A stretch of 64,000 bases of DNA, taken from positions 1-64,000 of the forward strand of contig JAJPHP010000054.1 of assembly GCA_021325255.1 (NCBI GenBank). Reading direction: 5' to 3'. The DNA is from Nitrososphaerota archaeon (GTDB lineage Archaea; Thermoproteota; Nitrososphaeria; Nitrososphaerales; CADDZS01). A program made the translations under genes and the position numbers. The notes under the pieces were generated by a model. The model worked only from the letters and a program-made list of their open reading frames with translations, was not told the origin of the DNA and ran no database searches. Below, piece after piece: positions 26,805 through 36,623 of the stretch. Position 1 is the stretch's first letter, and each line of letters opens with the position of its first letter.

Positions 26805-28183
26805 TCAAGTGTGGCCTGTAGCTTGCTCTTGCGGAGCTCTATTGATGTCCAATTTTGAACGTAAGCGGACCAATGACGGATCGAAGATTTTTCCGTCTTT
26901 GATTACGCGTGAAATCTGGAGAGTGTTTCTGATGTCGTCAAGGGGATTGGCCTTTAAGATTACTAGATCGGCAAACTTTCCCTCTTCAACCGAGCCTAAC
27001 TCAGATTCTGCGTTGAGAGCGGATGCCGCATTGACCGTAGCAGCTCGGATCACGTCTATGTTTGGCATGCCGCACTCTGAAAGGAGCTTCATTTCCTCGT
27101 GAAGCGACTTGCCCGCGATGGAATAGGGCATTCCGTTGTCGGATCCGGCTAGAATCCTAACCTTAGATCGAAAGGCCCTTCCCACAAATCCCTGTGCTAC
27201 TTTCAGGGCGAACCTAGCTTCCTGAAAATCTTCCTCGTGGACATTCTCGAGGAATGCTTTGTTGTCATCTTTCCATCCACTCGCCTCCACTGGGTCGAGC
27301 AAAGCGTAATCGGGGTCACCGAGGAGATCCGCGTCGTTGGTTCTGCCCATCTTGTCAATGACGGTCAGGGTAGGATCGAGATACGCTCTCCTTTCTGAAA
27401 TCGCCTGTATCAGGTTCCTGACCTCGGGCGAGCGCAAATCAACGCAGGCCCACGGATGCATCATGGAATAGGGACCTGTAATCCCCGGCTTCTTCGCGAC
27501 TTTCGGAGCCAGTTCGGTGGCCATCCTGTGAACGTGTTCTACGGTGGTAATCCCTGCTCTGACCGCCTGGCCAATGGTGGAACCTATGCCTGAATGGGCG
27601 GCGACAGGTATGCCCTTCTTTTTGGCCGCCTTGACAACTGCCCTAATCATATCCTCTCGCATGTTCTGGTATACCTTCAGGCAATCTACGTCCTGTTTCA
27701 TCAGTCGATTTGCAACTCTAGCCGCTTGCTTCTCGTCCCTCACTACGATGTTCATCTTGGGAAAGAATTCGTTCCTTCTCACCCTTTCCGGGACTGAATC
27801 TATGAGAGGCCCCGCGTAGAAGATTCTGGGACCAATCAACCGATTCGCCTTCACGCGCAAGCTCATTGATTTTATTCTTCGGAGATTGTTGCCGAGGTCG
27901 CGAATAGAAGTGACACCGTACTTCAGGAACAGTTCAAGCTGGCGTTCGTTCTTTACGTGAACATGCATGTCTATGAACCCGGGAAGAACTACTTCGTCCC
28001 GAGCGTCGATCTCAAATGAACCAGCCGGGATCGGTGTCGAAAAGCCTCTCTTGATCGACTTGATTTGATTGCCGGCTAAGATTATAGAGACTCTCTTAAC
28101 CGGTTTCCTTCTCCTCCCATCAACTAGCGTTCCCGCCCTAATGCAGAGGACCTTGTTTTTTCTACTGCCGTCTCTACGCGCAT
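26805..28183 (-). CDS. Amidohydrolase (prolidase/imidazolonepropionase-like), likely frameshifted near its start
   Basis: The open region from 27968 (GFIDMHVHV) to 26805 encodes most of a metal-dependent amidohydrolase: metal ligands in HVH, AAHSG, VEHVHR and ILAGSDNGMP, and the return segment VEEGKFADLVILKANPLDDI. Upstream the same frame continues with the expected N-terminal beta domain (IRAGTLVDG, IILAGNQIKSI, DEVVLPGFID), yet it has no start codon. An ATG at 28183 is in a neighbouring frame, and adding one A to the A6 run at 28156-28161 joins them. So this is either a one-base deletion, an assembly error in a homopolymer, or a slippage site. The likely activity is peptide or cyclic amide hydrolysis. 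Confidence 0.75.
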
Positions 28184-28245
28184 GCGTTTTGATTGCAGCA
28201 CTATTTCTGAATGGGAAGAGACAATGTCACGCTGCTTGTTAATTG

Positions 28246-30492
28246 CTAGTAAAGGGTAGCAAAGTACGTGGGAGTGTAGTATGGATTGTTAACGTATCCG
28301 TGGACGTTCGACGTATAGACGGAGAAGATATCCGGGTTTATCGTCCAGACATACATTACCGCCTGGTTCGCCAACTCGTTGATGTCATTTGTGATCTTTA
28401 TCAGACCTGTCACGTTGTTCGTCGAAGTCGCGACCTGCGTCTGTGCCAACAGGGAATTGACTGCAGTCAAGTTAAACCCGTTCGCGGCCAAGAAGGGGTT
28501 GAATACTATCGAAAGGAAGTCGGTGACCCAAGGATAAGCGCCATACCATCCGCTCGAATACAGATACAGCTGATCTGCGAGACCTTGCGAGAAGAGCGAG
28601 GCCAGAGGCAGGGGCTCTACGTTCACGGTCAGGCCCATGTTGTAGGTCTGGGAAACGTTGTTGATCACTGATGCCATCTGCTGGAACACGGCCGGGTCTA
28701 CTGGAGCTCCGACGTAGTACGGCAGAGCTATCGTTTGAGCCACAGGGTGTGAGCACTGGCCGTTCGAGCCGAGAGCAGGGCACCCGAACGTGTTGTTGAA
28801 GAGTCCAGAGGGAGCCGCGCTGCCGTTGAAGAAGTTGAAATTAGTGAGAGGGTGCATCATGGCATCCAAGAGTAGATTCTGCACGGCTGATGTGTTAAAC
28901 GAGTATCCGGGCGTGATTGAAGAATTGTACGAGCCTTCTGGCGGTTCGCCTGGTGGGATCGCTTCATTCGCAACCTTGCCCAGGTTGTTATTCGAAAGCG
29001 TGTTGATCTCACTCATGTTGACCGAATCGGCGAAGGCAAGTCTCAGTCGCCGGTCGGCAAAGGGCTGGAAGGTGTAATAATTGCCGGTCTGGGGATTGGT
29101 CACATTCGTGCAGAACGGTTCGAAGAGAGTCGCGTGCGTCGTGTAGGGTCCGTATAGCGTAACGCCGTTCAGTATGGATTGCAGAGTCCCGTTAGCTAGC
29201 CACGCACTCCTGTCGGCGACGTCGTAAAGGTGGTCGCCCGTGACGTCGATGGTCATAGCCTGCCCAGAATTCCCGGCGTTTTGTAGGTCGAGCTCCCTTG
29301 TGCGCAGGTTCGGAACGTAGTTGATGTCGATTGTCTTAATCGGAGGATTACTTTCACCGGTTGGAACGGGCGTCGGCGTCCAGCCCCAGTAGTGGGGGTT
29401 GGCTACCAAGACTACGTCGCCCGTCGTTGCATCGGCGCTTTTGATATCATACGGCCCCGTGCCGGCGAGGGAACCCTGGTTAGATCCGTCCAGGTATGTC
29501 GTACCGCACCCTTTCGGGGTGGTGCCAGCATTGCACGTTGAGACCTCGTCCACGAAGTACTGGTACATCATGCTGGTGAGGTTTCCGCTCAGCTTCGGAT
29601 AGGGAAGGGTGTACCCAGTGCCAGACTGGTTCCAGATACCGACGTCGTGCTCCATTACGTAAGCAGGCGCAAGGACCATAGTAGTGAACTCCAAAAGGTA
29701 GGGAAGGGCGGGGTTTGGATTCTGAATATGAAGCGTAAAAGTGAGGGGTCCCGTTATTTGCACCGCGTTCTCTGCTAGGACTTCATTCACCCAGTTTTGA
29801 TTGTAGGGCTGCGGCGTTCCACTTAGAGCAGAGCTCAGGCTGGTGTTGAACAGCTGTTGCAATATATACGAAAGCTGCGTGCCGTGCCCGAACGGGGAGC
29901 TCCCATCCTCAATCAAAAACCGATTGACTGCAAAGTAAACAGCCGAGGAGTTCATCTGTTCCCCATCGGCAAAGGCGATGCCGCTCTTCAGCGTGAAGTT
30001 GGCCGTGGAGCCGTCCGCGGAGACGGTGTAATTTTGGGCAAGCCACGGCACGATTACCGCGCTTCCGGAGCTCGACTGATTGATGTAAAGCAGACTCTGG
30101 TAGACGTTCCCCAATATGTTAAGGTCGTAAGCTGTAGACGTAATCTGCGGGTCCAAGAATTGAGGCGAGGAGGAGCTCTCCCACGTCAGGACGGACGGGA
30201 GACTGGTAGAGCTCGACGTGCTCGTTGAGACTGAAGAAGAAGAGGTACTAGTCGAAAAGCTCGAAGTTGCCGTAGTGCTTTGTGAAGCAGAAGACGAAGT
30301 GGATGACGATGTGGTCGTGGTCGCCTGAGAAGTCGATGTGGTCGGGGGAGTTGTCGTCGCGGCCGGGCGCTGGCTCAAAAAGACATAACCTACACCAGCG
30401 GCTACGATGACGATTATGATTATCAAAACTGAGACTAGGCGGCTAATTCCGACGTAAGATCCATTTCGCGTGAACTTCATCAATGCGCGCAA
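28246..30492 (-). CDS. ABC peptide-type solute-binding protein, membrane-anchored (SBP family 5)
   Basis: A 748-residue extracellular receptor. The membrane helix is at about 20-40 (LVSVLIIIIVIVAAGVGYVFL), followed by a long Thr/Ser-rich linker to about residue 100. The ligand domain follows the DppA/OppA order: LTWESSSSPQFLDPQIT, AQNYTVSADGSTANFTLKSG, FADGEQMNSSAVYFAVNRF, TGPYDIKSADATTGDVVLVANPHYWG (here over residues about 350-375), and a C-terminal lobe with AVQNLLLDAM. It probably captures peptides or related organics. No permease or ATPase genes of the Dpp type are next to it, so it is an orphan receptor. The neighbours are an amidohydrolase and an X-Pro-peptidase-like hydrolase. Confidence 0.88.
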   Translation of the reverse strand: MRALMKFTRNGSYVGISRLVSVLIIIIVIVAAGVGYVFLSQRPAATTTPPTTSTSQATTTTSSSTSSSASQSTTATSSFSTSTSSSSVSTSTSSSTSLPSVLTWESSSSPQFLDPQITSTAYDLNILGNVYQSLLYINQSSSGSAVIVPWLAQNYTVSADGSTANFTLKSGIAFADGEQMNSSAVYFAVNRFLIEDGSSPFGHGTQLSYILQQLFNTSLSSALSGTPQPYNQNWVNEVLAENAVQITGPLTFTLHIQNPNPALPYLLEFTTMVLAPAYVMEHDVGIWNQSGTGYTLPYPKLSGNLTSMMYQYFVDEVSTCNAGTTPKGCGTTYLDGSNQGSLAGTGPYDIKSADATTGDVVLVANPHYWGWTPTPVPTGESNPPIKTIDINYVPNLRTRELDLQNAGNSGQAMTIDVTGDHLYDVADRSAWLANGTLQSILNGVTLYGPYTTHATLFEPFCTNVTNPQTGNYYTFQPFADRRLRLAFADSVNMSEINTLSNNNLGKVANEAIPPGEPPEGSYNSSITPGYSFNTSAVQNLLLDAMMHPLTNFNFFNGSAAPSGLFNNTFGCPALGSNGQCSHPVAQTIALPYYVGAPVDPAVFQQMASVINNVSQTYNMGLTVNVEPLPLASLFSQGLADQLYLYSSGWYGAYPWVTDFLSIVFNPFLAANGFNLTAVNSLLAQTQVATSTNNVTGLIKITNDINELANQAVMYVWTINPDIFSVYTSNVHGYVNNPYYTPTYFATLY

Positions 30493-30733
30493 ACGCGGCT
30501 GGTCTTAATAATGTTTCGAAGCGCGCAACGAATATCGATAAGATGCAGTGTTTTGACTGGAGGGGCCGATCTCCTACGTTATTGATGATGGTGCACGAAG
30601 GACGAGTTCTTCTCAGGCACACCGGTTAGAGTTACAACTACATGTCCTATCTGTCTGGCAGTATCGGAAAGAGTCAACTCGAGCAATTCGCTAAGCATGG
30701 TTTCGTGTGCGGGAAAAAGGCTCTTTCGTCAAA

Positions 30734-32416
30734 TTAACTTTGAGCAATCGGGAGCACGACGTGCGATGGGAATCCCTTCGTGTGATAGATCTTCTGCTCA
30801 GCGACTTGCATCTCGGCGTCCCTCCCGAACTCGTGTCCAGTGTTTGGATTCCTGTCGTACTTTGGGAAAGAACTGGTCGAAACGTCCAGCCTAATCCTGT
30901 GATCCTTGAGAAACGCGTTACTGGTCACCCAGAGATCGATGCTAAATTGGTACACCTTGTGCGGCTCAAGGAGCTCCGGTTTTGCAAGCGAATTCCTGTA
31001 TCGGGCGCGCAATATCCCCTCTGTAAGGTGCATCGAATACCCGTTAGGAAAGACGTCCACGAGCTGCGCCCAAAAGTCGGTATCCAGCGCAGAACTTGAG
31101 GCATATAGCTTCACCTTTACTGGCCCGCTGACCTCGACCTCCGAATCGAGCCTCGGCGTAGAATAGACAAGCACGTCGTCCCTTCTCTCAATTGGCCTCT
31201 GATCATGCGGAGCCTCGGCTGCAACTCCAGAAGTATCGTCGAAGAGGTTAGGGCATGGATCCTTTGGATCATAAGTGTAAGTATCCACAGAATTGCTTCC
31301 TTCAGTATCTTTCGGCTCTATCGCAGAAAGTAAACCGTCGCCAGCTGACGTGTTCGCCCGACCTGAGCTGTGCAAGAAATACTTGATGTACTTGGTGCCT
31401 TCAAACGGCCACGCATCACTCCTTTTCCAAGAGTTGCGCCCCATGACGAAGATGTCGACCATCGGCTGGTTCATCACCCCGTTGTCTATCCCTTTGAGCC
31501 AGTAGTCAAACCAGTCTAGCTCTATCTTTCTCAGGTCTATCAAGGAGGACTCGCCAAAGTCTATTGAAGAAAGGCGCCTAGTCACATTGACGTGATGCTG
31601 CCACGGCCCGATGATCAACTTCTGATTCTCCCTGGCCTTCTCGGAGGGCGCATGCCTCTTCATCCCGATATAATTGAGGTGAGTGCCTATGATATCGTCG
31701 TACCACCCGGATATGTGGAGGACAGGGAGGTCTATGCGATCAAACTTGTCCTGGTAGAATGTTTTCCTCCAAAACTCGTCCGAAGATGGGTGATCAATCC
31801 ATTTCTGCCAGATCGCAGAATTGGGTCGACCGAACTTGCCATCCATTGACCTCAGCGGAAGATGATTGTAGATCTTTGCGGTGTCGAAAATCGATGGGTC
31901 AGTATTCTTCTTCCCGTCTACCATCGCCATCCATTCTGCCATCCATAGAACCAAAGCTCCATTCTGAAACGGGACATTTATCACGGGGTCAGGAAGCGAT
32001 ACAATGCAAATCATGGCTTTGAGATTCGGAGGAGAGAGTGTGGCGGCCTGCCATTGGTTCCAAGCTTGATAGGATGCGCCGATCGTGCCTATAGAACCAT
32101 TAGACCAAACTTGCCTTGCACACCACTCTAAGGTATCGTACCCGTCAGTTGGATCGTCAAAAAAAGGCTGGTATGTTCCTTCAGAATCATTCTTTCCGCG
32201 GCAATCCTGGATAACATAGACATAACCGCGAGATGCGAAGAATTTAGCTTCGTCAGCAAATCGCTTCTGGAACCCTTCGACGGTCATGTATGGAGATCGA
32301 GTGACAATTGTGGGAAACCTCTCCTCGCTATCGGGTCTATAGATATCTGACGATAGTTTTATTCCATCCCGCATTTCTTGCTTGACGCCAAACTCTAGTC
32401 TTACATCATAATTCAT
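30734..32416 (-). CDS. CocE/NonD family hydrolase (X-Pro dipeptidyl-peptidase S15-like)
   Basis: A 560-residue alpha/beta hydrolase of the CocE/NonD group. The nucleophile is Ser115 in GTIGASYQ. The oxyanion tyrosine region lies near VTRSPYM. The acid is in HISGWYDDIIGT and the catalytic His in IIGPWQHHVN. The C-terminal jelly-roll domain (about 380-560, SEVEVSGPVKVKLYASSSA) is complete. The family cleaves ester or amide bonds, including acylated amino acids and X-Pro peptides. It has no signal peptide and is presumably cytosolic. It is divergent from the APC permease at 32540, which suggests uptake plus breakdown of one class of substrate. Confidence 0.88.
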   Translation of the reverse strand: MNYDVRLEFGVKQEMRDGIKLSSDIYRPDSEERFPTIVTRSPYMTVEGFQKRFADEAKFFASRGYVYVIQDCRGKNDSEGTYQPFFDDPTDGYDTLEWCARQVWSNGSIGTIGASYQAWNQWQAATLSPPNLKAMICIVSLPDPVINVPFQNGALVLWMAEWMAMVDGKKNTDPSIFDTAKIYNHLPLRSMDGKFGRPNSAIWQKWIDHPSSDEFWRKTFYQDKFDRIDLPVLHISGWYDDIIGTHLNYIGMKRHAPSEKARENQKLIIGPWQHHVNVTRRLSSIDFGESSLIDLRKIELDWFDYWLKGIDNGVMNQPMVDIFVMGRNSWKRSDAWPFEGTKYIKYFLHSSGRANTSAGDGLLSAIEPKDTEGSNSVDTYTYDPKDPCPNLFDDTSGVAAEAPHDQRPIERRDDVLVYSTPRLDSEVEVSGPVKVKLYASSSALDTDFWAQLVDVFPNGYSMHLTEGILRARYRNSLAKPELLEPHKVYQFSIDLWVTSNAFLKDHRIRLDVSTSSFPKYDRNPNTGHEFGRDAEMQVAEQKIYHTKGFPSHVVLPIAQS

Positions 32417-32539
32417 GCAATTTCGCCAATTGGAACAGCAGATTCTTTTTGCAGGGACATTAGGCGTGTCAACACGGCCATTTTGAAAATGGCATTTAAA
32501 ACAAGCTTAATATAATTCTCTTTTTTGTCTGCATTGTCC

Positions 32540-34189
32540 ATGAGTGGTTCGAAAGCAACCAGTTCGATTTTCGCAAGAAACGCCACGGGCCTTGTCAAGC
32601 AAATTTCTGGACTCGACGCATTAGGTATGGTAGTCACACAGATGGGGCTACTCTATGTCTTCAATGTGGTGGCGTTTACTCCTGGGTTCTATCCATCAGC
32701 TAACCCTCTCGCTGGCCCGTTGATAGGTATACTGTTGGTATTGCCCGTAGTGGGAGTGTACATCATTTTCTCAATTGCAATGCCAAGAAGTGGAGGAGAT
32801 TATGTTTGGACAAGTAGGACTTTCAATCCAGCTATCGGTTTTACAACTAATTTTGCTCTAACATTGATTGTAATTTCAGTCGTCGCCGCTGTCGCGCCGT
32901 GGATCGGAGACTGGTCGATTGCGCAGATGTTTTACGATCTAGGATACCTACAGCACAATGCAAGCTATACTGCGCTGGCAAATTCTCTTCTCGATCCGAC
33001 AACGACATTCATAGTCTCTGCGGTCTTTGTCATAATTGCCGGGCTGGTTGTTATGGCTAGTTCAAAGCTCGCAGCCAGAGTAGTGAAGTACTGGGCTTTC
33101 ATTTCGATCGCGATCGGAATCGTATTCATTGCCACGGTTCTCTTTGCCGGGGCGTCCACGTTTGCTTCAAACTACAACACATACGCCGCTTCCATACATA
33201 GCAACATGACCTATGATCAAGTCATTTCCACAGGGCAATCACAATTTGGCGCTTACAATGGTGTTCCGCCATTATTTTCCTATGCCACCCTCTACGCTGG
33301 AGCCCTGGGTTTGCTTGGATATCTTGGGTTCAATTCATCTGCATATTTTGCAGGCGAAGTGCGCCAGAATAAAAGAAATCAAATTATCGCGCAGCTTGGG
33401 GGCACGATTTTGTATGCTGCTTTCGTTACGATAATGATTGCAGTGGAATATTTCGGTGAAGGACCAAAATTTGTGAATGCTATCGCGGGGATGTGGACCG
33501 GCGCTGCGTACGGGGGATACACAAATTATCCCTACCTTGGAACAACACCACCACTTGCTTCAGGGCTTTCTATGTTCTGGACCAGTAATCCTATCCTAAT
33601 CGCAATGTTCACGCTAAGTTTTGGAATCACAGCTTTCGTTATGGATATTTCCATTTTCTTTACTTTCACAAGGAATCTCTTTGCTTGGTCATTTGATCGA
33701 GTTGCTCCTACCGCGTTTGCAACCATCAATCCTAGGACCAGGACCCCGATATACGCGGCCGCAATAATCACCGCGGTCGGAATAGTCTACACATACATTG
33801 CGAGTTATACGAGCTTTGTAGCAGATCTCTTCAGCTACGGGACAGCTGGTGAATTCATAGTCTTCGCAATAGTTTCTATTGCCGCAATCATCTTCCCGTA
33901 TCGCAGAAGGGACCTATTCGATTCGTCCGCGGATTCAGCGGCGAAGAAAAAGATTGGGGGCGTACCACTGCTCACAATACTTGGTGCGATTAGCCTAGCG
34001 GTTTGCCTCGTAACCATCTATGCGATAATTCTTCCCGAGATTGGAGGGGTTTCATTCTGGACAATATTCTTCGAAGGCATAATTCCGACATTCATAATCG
34101 GCGCCGTTCTCTACGCAGTAATATGGGCAATAAGAAAACGCCAGGGCATCAACCTTGGTATGCTGCAAAAGGAGATTCCTCCCGAGTAG
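32540..34189 (+). CDS. APC-superfamily amino acid permease
   Basis: About 550 residues with some 12 membrane helices. Helix 1 starts after a conserved cytoplasmic stretch (FARNATGLVKQISGLDALG), and the second helix ends with the APC loop PRSGGDYVWTSRT. A C-terminal signature EIPPE ends the chain. The paralogue at 47068 shares both end motifs. ATG 32540 is preferred over TTG 32525: a TTAATATAAT box at 32507-32516 puts the transcript start a few bases before it. The family imports amino acids or amines by proton symport or exchange. It is divergent from the CocE/NonD hydrolase. Confidence 0.87.
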   Translation: MSGSKATSSIFARNATGLVKQISGLDALGMVVTQMGLLYVFNVVAFTPGFYPSANPLAGPLIGILLVLPVVGVYIIFSIAMPRSGGDYVWTSRTFNPAIGFTTNFALTLIVISVVAAVAPWIGDWSIAQMFYDLGYLQHNASYTALANSLLDPTTTFIVSAVFVIIAGLVVMASSKLAARVVKYWAFISIAIGIVFIATVLFAGASTFASNYNTYAASIHSNMTYDQVISTGQSQFGAYNGVPPLFSYATLYAGALGLLGYLGFNSSAYFAGEVRQNKRNQIIAQLGGTILYAAFVTIMIAVEYFGEGPKFVNAIAGMWTGAAYGGYTNYPYLGTTPPLASGLSMFWTSNPILIAMFTLSFGITAFVMDISIFFTFTRNLFAWSFDRVAPTAFATINPRTRTPIYAAAIITAVGIVYTYIASYTSFVADLFSYGTAGEFIVFAIVSIAAIIFPYRRRDLFDSSADSAAKKKIGGVPLLTILGAISLAVCLVTIYAIILPEIGGVSFWTIFFEGIIPTFIIGAVLYAVIWAIRKRQGINLGMLQKEIPPE

Positions 34190-34299
34190 GGCGGGACTAG
34201 CCCTGATCGAGATCCGGCAGCAGAATACTGAAAGACGAATTCTCTCCGCTTCGCAATGGCGCGGGAATTCTCTCCTCCTCCCTTTATCTCAATGCGGCT

Positions 34300-35514
34300 T
34301 TGAGTGAATCGCCGATGGGGAACTATGCTTCTCAAGTTCCTTACGACTGGCAAACCAGATCAAAGTACCTAGACCTCCCCTTTCCCGTCTCCGAGTATGA
34401 AAAAAGATTAGAGAGAATCAGGGCCTCGATGGAGAAAAGCGCACTTGATTGTCTCTTGATTTTTGGAGATGCGGGGGACGCTGGCGATTTAGTCTACGTC
34501 TCAAACTTCATTCCCTTTGGCCGAGCGGCCATCGTGATTCGAAGGGATAAACCGCCTGTCCTCGTAACCGATGCAATACTCCACGGGGAACCAATCAACT
34601 CCTACGCGTGGATGACATGGATCAAGGACTTCGTGCCCGTCAGGCACGAACCAAATGAGTTCGCTCTTGCACTTACACGTGTTTTTGAGGAGGAGAGCGC
34701 AAGGAGGATAGGAATCGTCGGATCCGAAAATCTGCCCATGTCGATCTGGGAGAAGCTCAGGGAGAAGAATCCCGCCACGTCGTGGAAGGATTTCTGGCTA
34801 GAGTTCACCAGGGTAAAGAGCGTCCGCAGCGAACTGGAGGTCTCTCTGCAAAGAGAAATTGGGAGAATCACCACCCAAGCCATGCATGCCGCCATTGATT
34901 CAATCTCGCCAGGAAAGACCGAGGGCGAGGTAGCCGGAGTAGCCTACAAAACGATGATGGAGCTGGGTGCTCACGACAGAAGTTTCTCAACTATAGTCAA
35001 TTCCGGCCCAAGAGGCGGAATCAAACACAGCTACCCCACCGACCGGAGAATTGAGAAGGGGGACCTGATTTACCTTGACATGGGCGCAATGAAATTCGGA
35101 TACCAGTCTGACATGTCGAGGAGCGTCGTGCTCAGCGGTGCAAGCCCCGAGCAGAAATTGGTGCTCGACGTTGTTCTAAACGCCTATCGGACCTTGCTCT
35201 CGATGATGAGGCCGGGAGTTAAGACATCAGAGCTAATCAAGGAGGCTCAGAGGATTGAGGAAGAATCTGGACTCAAAGAAAAGTATCGTGGAAGGATTTA
35301 CCTCGGACTAATCGTTCACCACGCGATCGCGACCTCATTCTTTGAGCTTCCCTCGCTTGGGCTCGAAGACACCGTGCTCGAGCAGAACATGACTTTTGCC
35401 TTCGAGCCCATGGCGCACATTCTGGACTTTGGGACGGCCGTCGTCGAGGATACCATCCTGATAACCAAAGATGGCGTGGAATCTCTGACGCCCTATGAGC
35501 TAGTGCACTGGTAA
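34300..35514 (+). CDS. M24 family metallopeptidase (Xaa-Pro dipeptidase/creatinase fold)
   Basis: A 404-residue pita-bread enzyme. The N-terminal creatinase-like domain (about 30-170) is followed by the catalytic domain. All five metal ligands are visible: Asp in LIYLDMGAM, Asp in YQSDMSRSV, His in IVHHAIATS, Glu in FAFEPMAHI and Glu in VVEDTILIT. It is therefore probably an active Xaa-Pro peptidase or a relative. The TTG 34300 or ATG 34315 could be the start; a TTTATC box at 34282-34287 fits either. It lies 110 bp after the APC permease on the same strand. Confidence 0.87.
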   Translation: MSESPMGNYASQVPYDWQTRSKYLDLPFPVSEYEKRLERIRASMEKSALDCLLIFGDAGDAGDLVYVSNFIPFGRAAIVIRRDKPPVLVTDAILHGEPINSYAWMTWIKDFVPVRHEPNEFALALTRVFEEESARRIGIVGSENLPMSIWEKLREKNPATSWKDFWLEFTRVKSVRSELEVSLQREIGRITTQAMHAAIDSISPGKTEGEVAGVAYKTMMELGAHDRSFSTIVNSGPRGGIKHSYPTDRRIEKGDLIYLDMGAMKFGYQSDMSRSVVLSGASPEQKLVLDVVLNAYRTLLSMMRPGVKTSELIKEAQRIEEESGLKEKYRGRIYLGLIVHHAIATSFFELPSLGLEDTVLEQNMTFAFEPMAHILDFGTAVVEDTILITKDGVESLTPYELVHW

Positions 35515-35585
35515 GAAAGAAAGGTGTGGGGCGGCGCCGCTTCGAAATTACGGTAAAGCGCCCTAAGGATCGATTCTCCTTCAGG

Positions 35586-36593
35586 TTACGAGAACGAGGG
35601 AAGTATCTCCTTGCTGAATTTCTTCAGCTGCCCGATCTGGTCCCAGGCGACGAACCTGATGTTGAAATCCTGCACTCCCGCCTCGACGAAGGCCTCTAGT
35701 TTTTTCATCACTTCCGCCCTGTTGCCGAATGCGACCCACATGTCGAGTATTCCAGACGGGTCCTCCCTGTAGTACTTTTGGAGGAAATCGGCCGACTCAT
35801 CCGCGGCCCTCTTCTTGTCCTCGTCCATGTTGACGTTGTAGTAGAGCGATGCTTTGAAGTCGGATCTGGGTATCCTGCCGTGCTTACCCACATACATCAA
35901 GACCTTGTCGAGATCCTCCCTGTACTCGTCCGGGGTGACCATCGTCGTCATCCACCCGTCTGCGTATTTGCCAACCCTTTCCAAGTTCGCTTCAATGTTG
36001 CCCGGCGGCCCCTCCAGTTCTCCCGTCGACCTGGGGTTCGAGGCAATCCAGATAGGGCAATCCTTCTGCACCGGCTTTGGCTGGACGGTTACATTCTTGA
36101 ATTTGTAGATCTTCCCGTTGTAGCTCACGTCGTCCTCCGTCCAGATCTTGCGCATGATTTCAATACCCTCCTCGACCCGCTCCACCTTCTCTTTGGGGGA
36201 GATGCCAAAAGCGTCGTACTCGTTCCTGTAGATAGGGCCATGTTGCGTCGGCGTTCCCTGGCAAATGACAAGTATCGTCCTGCCACCGGAGAGCTGGTCA
36301 AGAGTGGCCCACTGATATCCGAGAAGGATTGGGTGCCTCAGTGGAAAGCTTGCAAAGCATGATGTCCCAAGCTTGAGTCGCTCCGTTGCGCCCGCGACCG
36401 CTGACAGGACGGATATGGAATCCAGTCTCGGCTTCGCAAGTATGCTGTCGCCGGCCCACACCCCGTCGTATCCGAACTCCTCAGTCATCTTCGAAAGCTC
36501 GATAACGTCTTTCCTCGGGTCAGAACCCGAGAACAGTACTCCCCTCGTAGGGAGAACTATGCCAAAAGTGATCTTCTTCTTGTTGCCTGACAT
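35586..36593 (-). CDS. LLM-class flavin-dependent oxidoreductase
   Basis: A 335-residue luciferase-like monooxygenase/F420 reductase-fold protein: ITFGIVLPTRGVLFS, the substrate/cofactor strand FGYDGVWAGDSI, RLKLGTSCFASFPLRHP, and EKVERVEEGIEIMRKIWTED followed by KPVQKDCPIWIASNP. It is the last gene of a minus-strand run with the isochorismatase-like hydrolase (30 bp upstream) and an M24 protein. The pairing of an LLM enzyme with an isochorismatase recalls RutA/RutB, but the substrate is not shown. Whether FMN or F420 is used cannot be decided. Confidence 0.85.
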   Translation of the reverse strand: MSGNKKKITFGIVLPTRGVLFSGSDPRKDVIELSKMTEEFGYDGVWAGDSILAKPRLDSISVLSAVAGATERLKLGTSCFASFPLRHPILLGYQWATLDQLSGGRTILVICQGTPTQHGPIYRNEYDAFGISPKEKVERVEEGIEIMRKIWTEDDVSYNGKIYKFKNVTVQPKPVQKDCPIWIASNPRSTGELEGPPGNIEANLERVGKYADGWMTTMVTPDEYREDLDKVLMYVGKHGRIPRSDFKASLYYNVNMDEDKKRAADESADFLQKYYREDPSGILDMWVAFGNRAEVMKKLEAFVEAGVQDFNIRFVAWDQIGQLKKFSKEILPSFS

Positions 36594-36623
36594 TTTTTCT
36601 CTGTGCCACTCTCCTGTTGCGCT

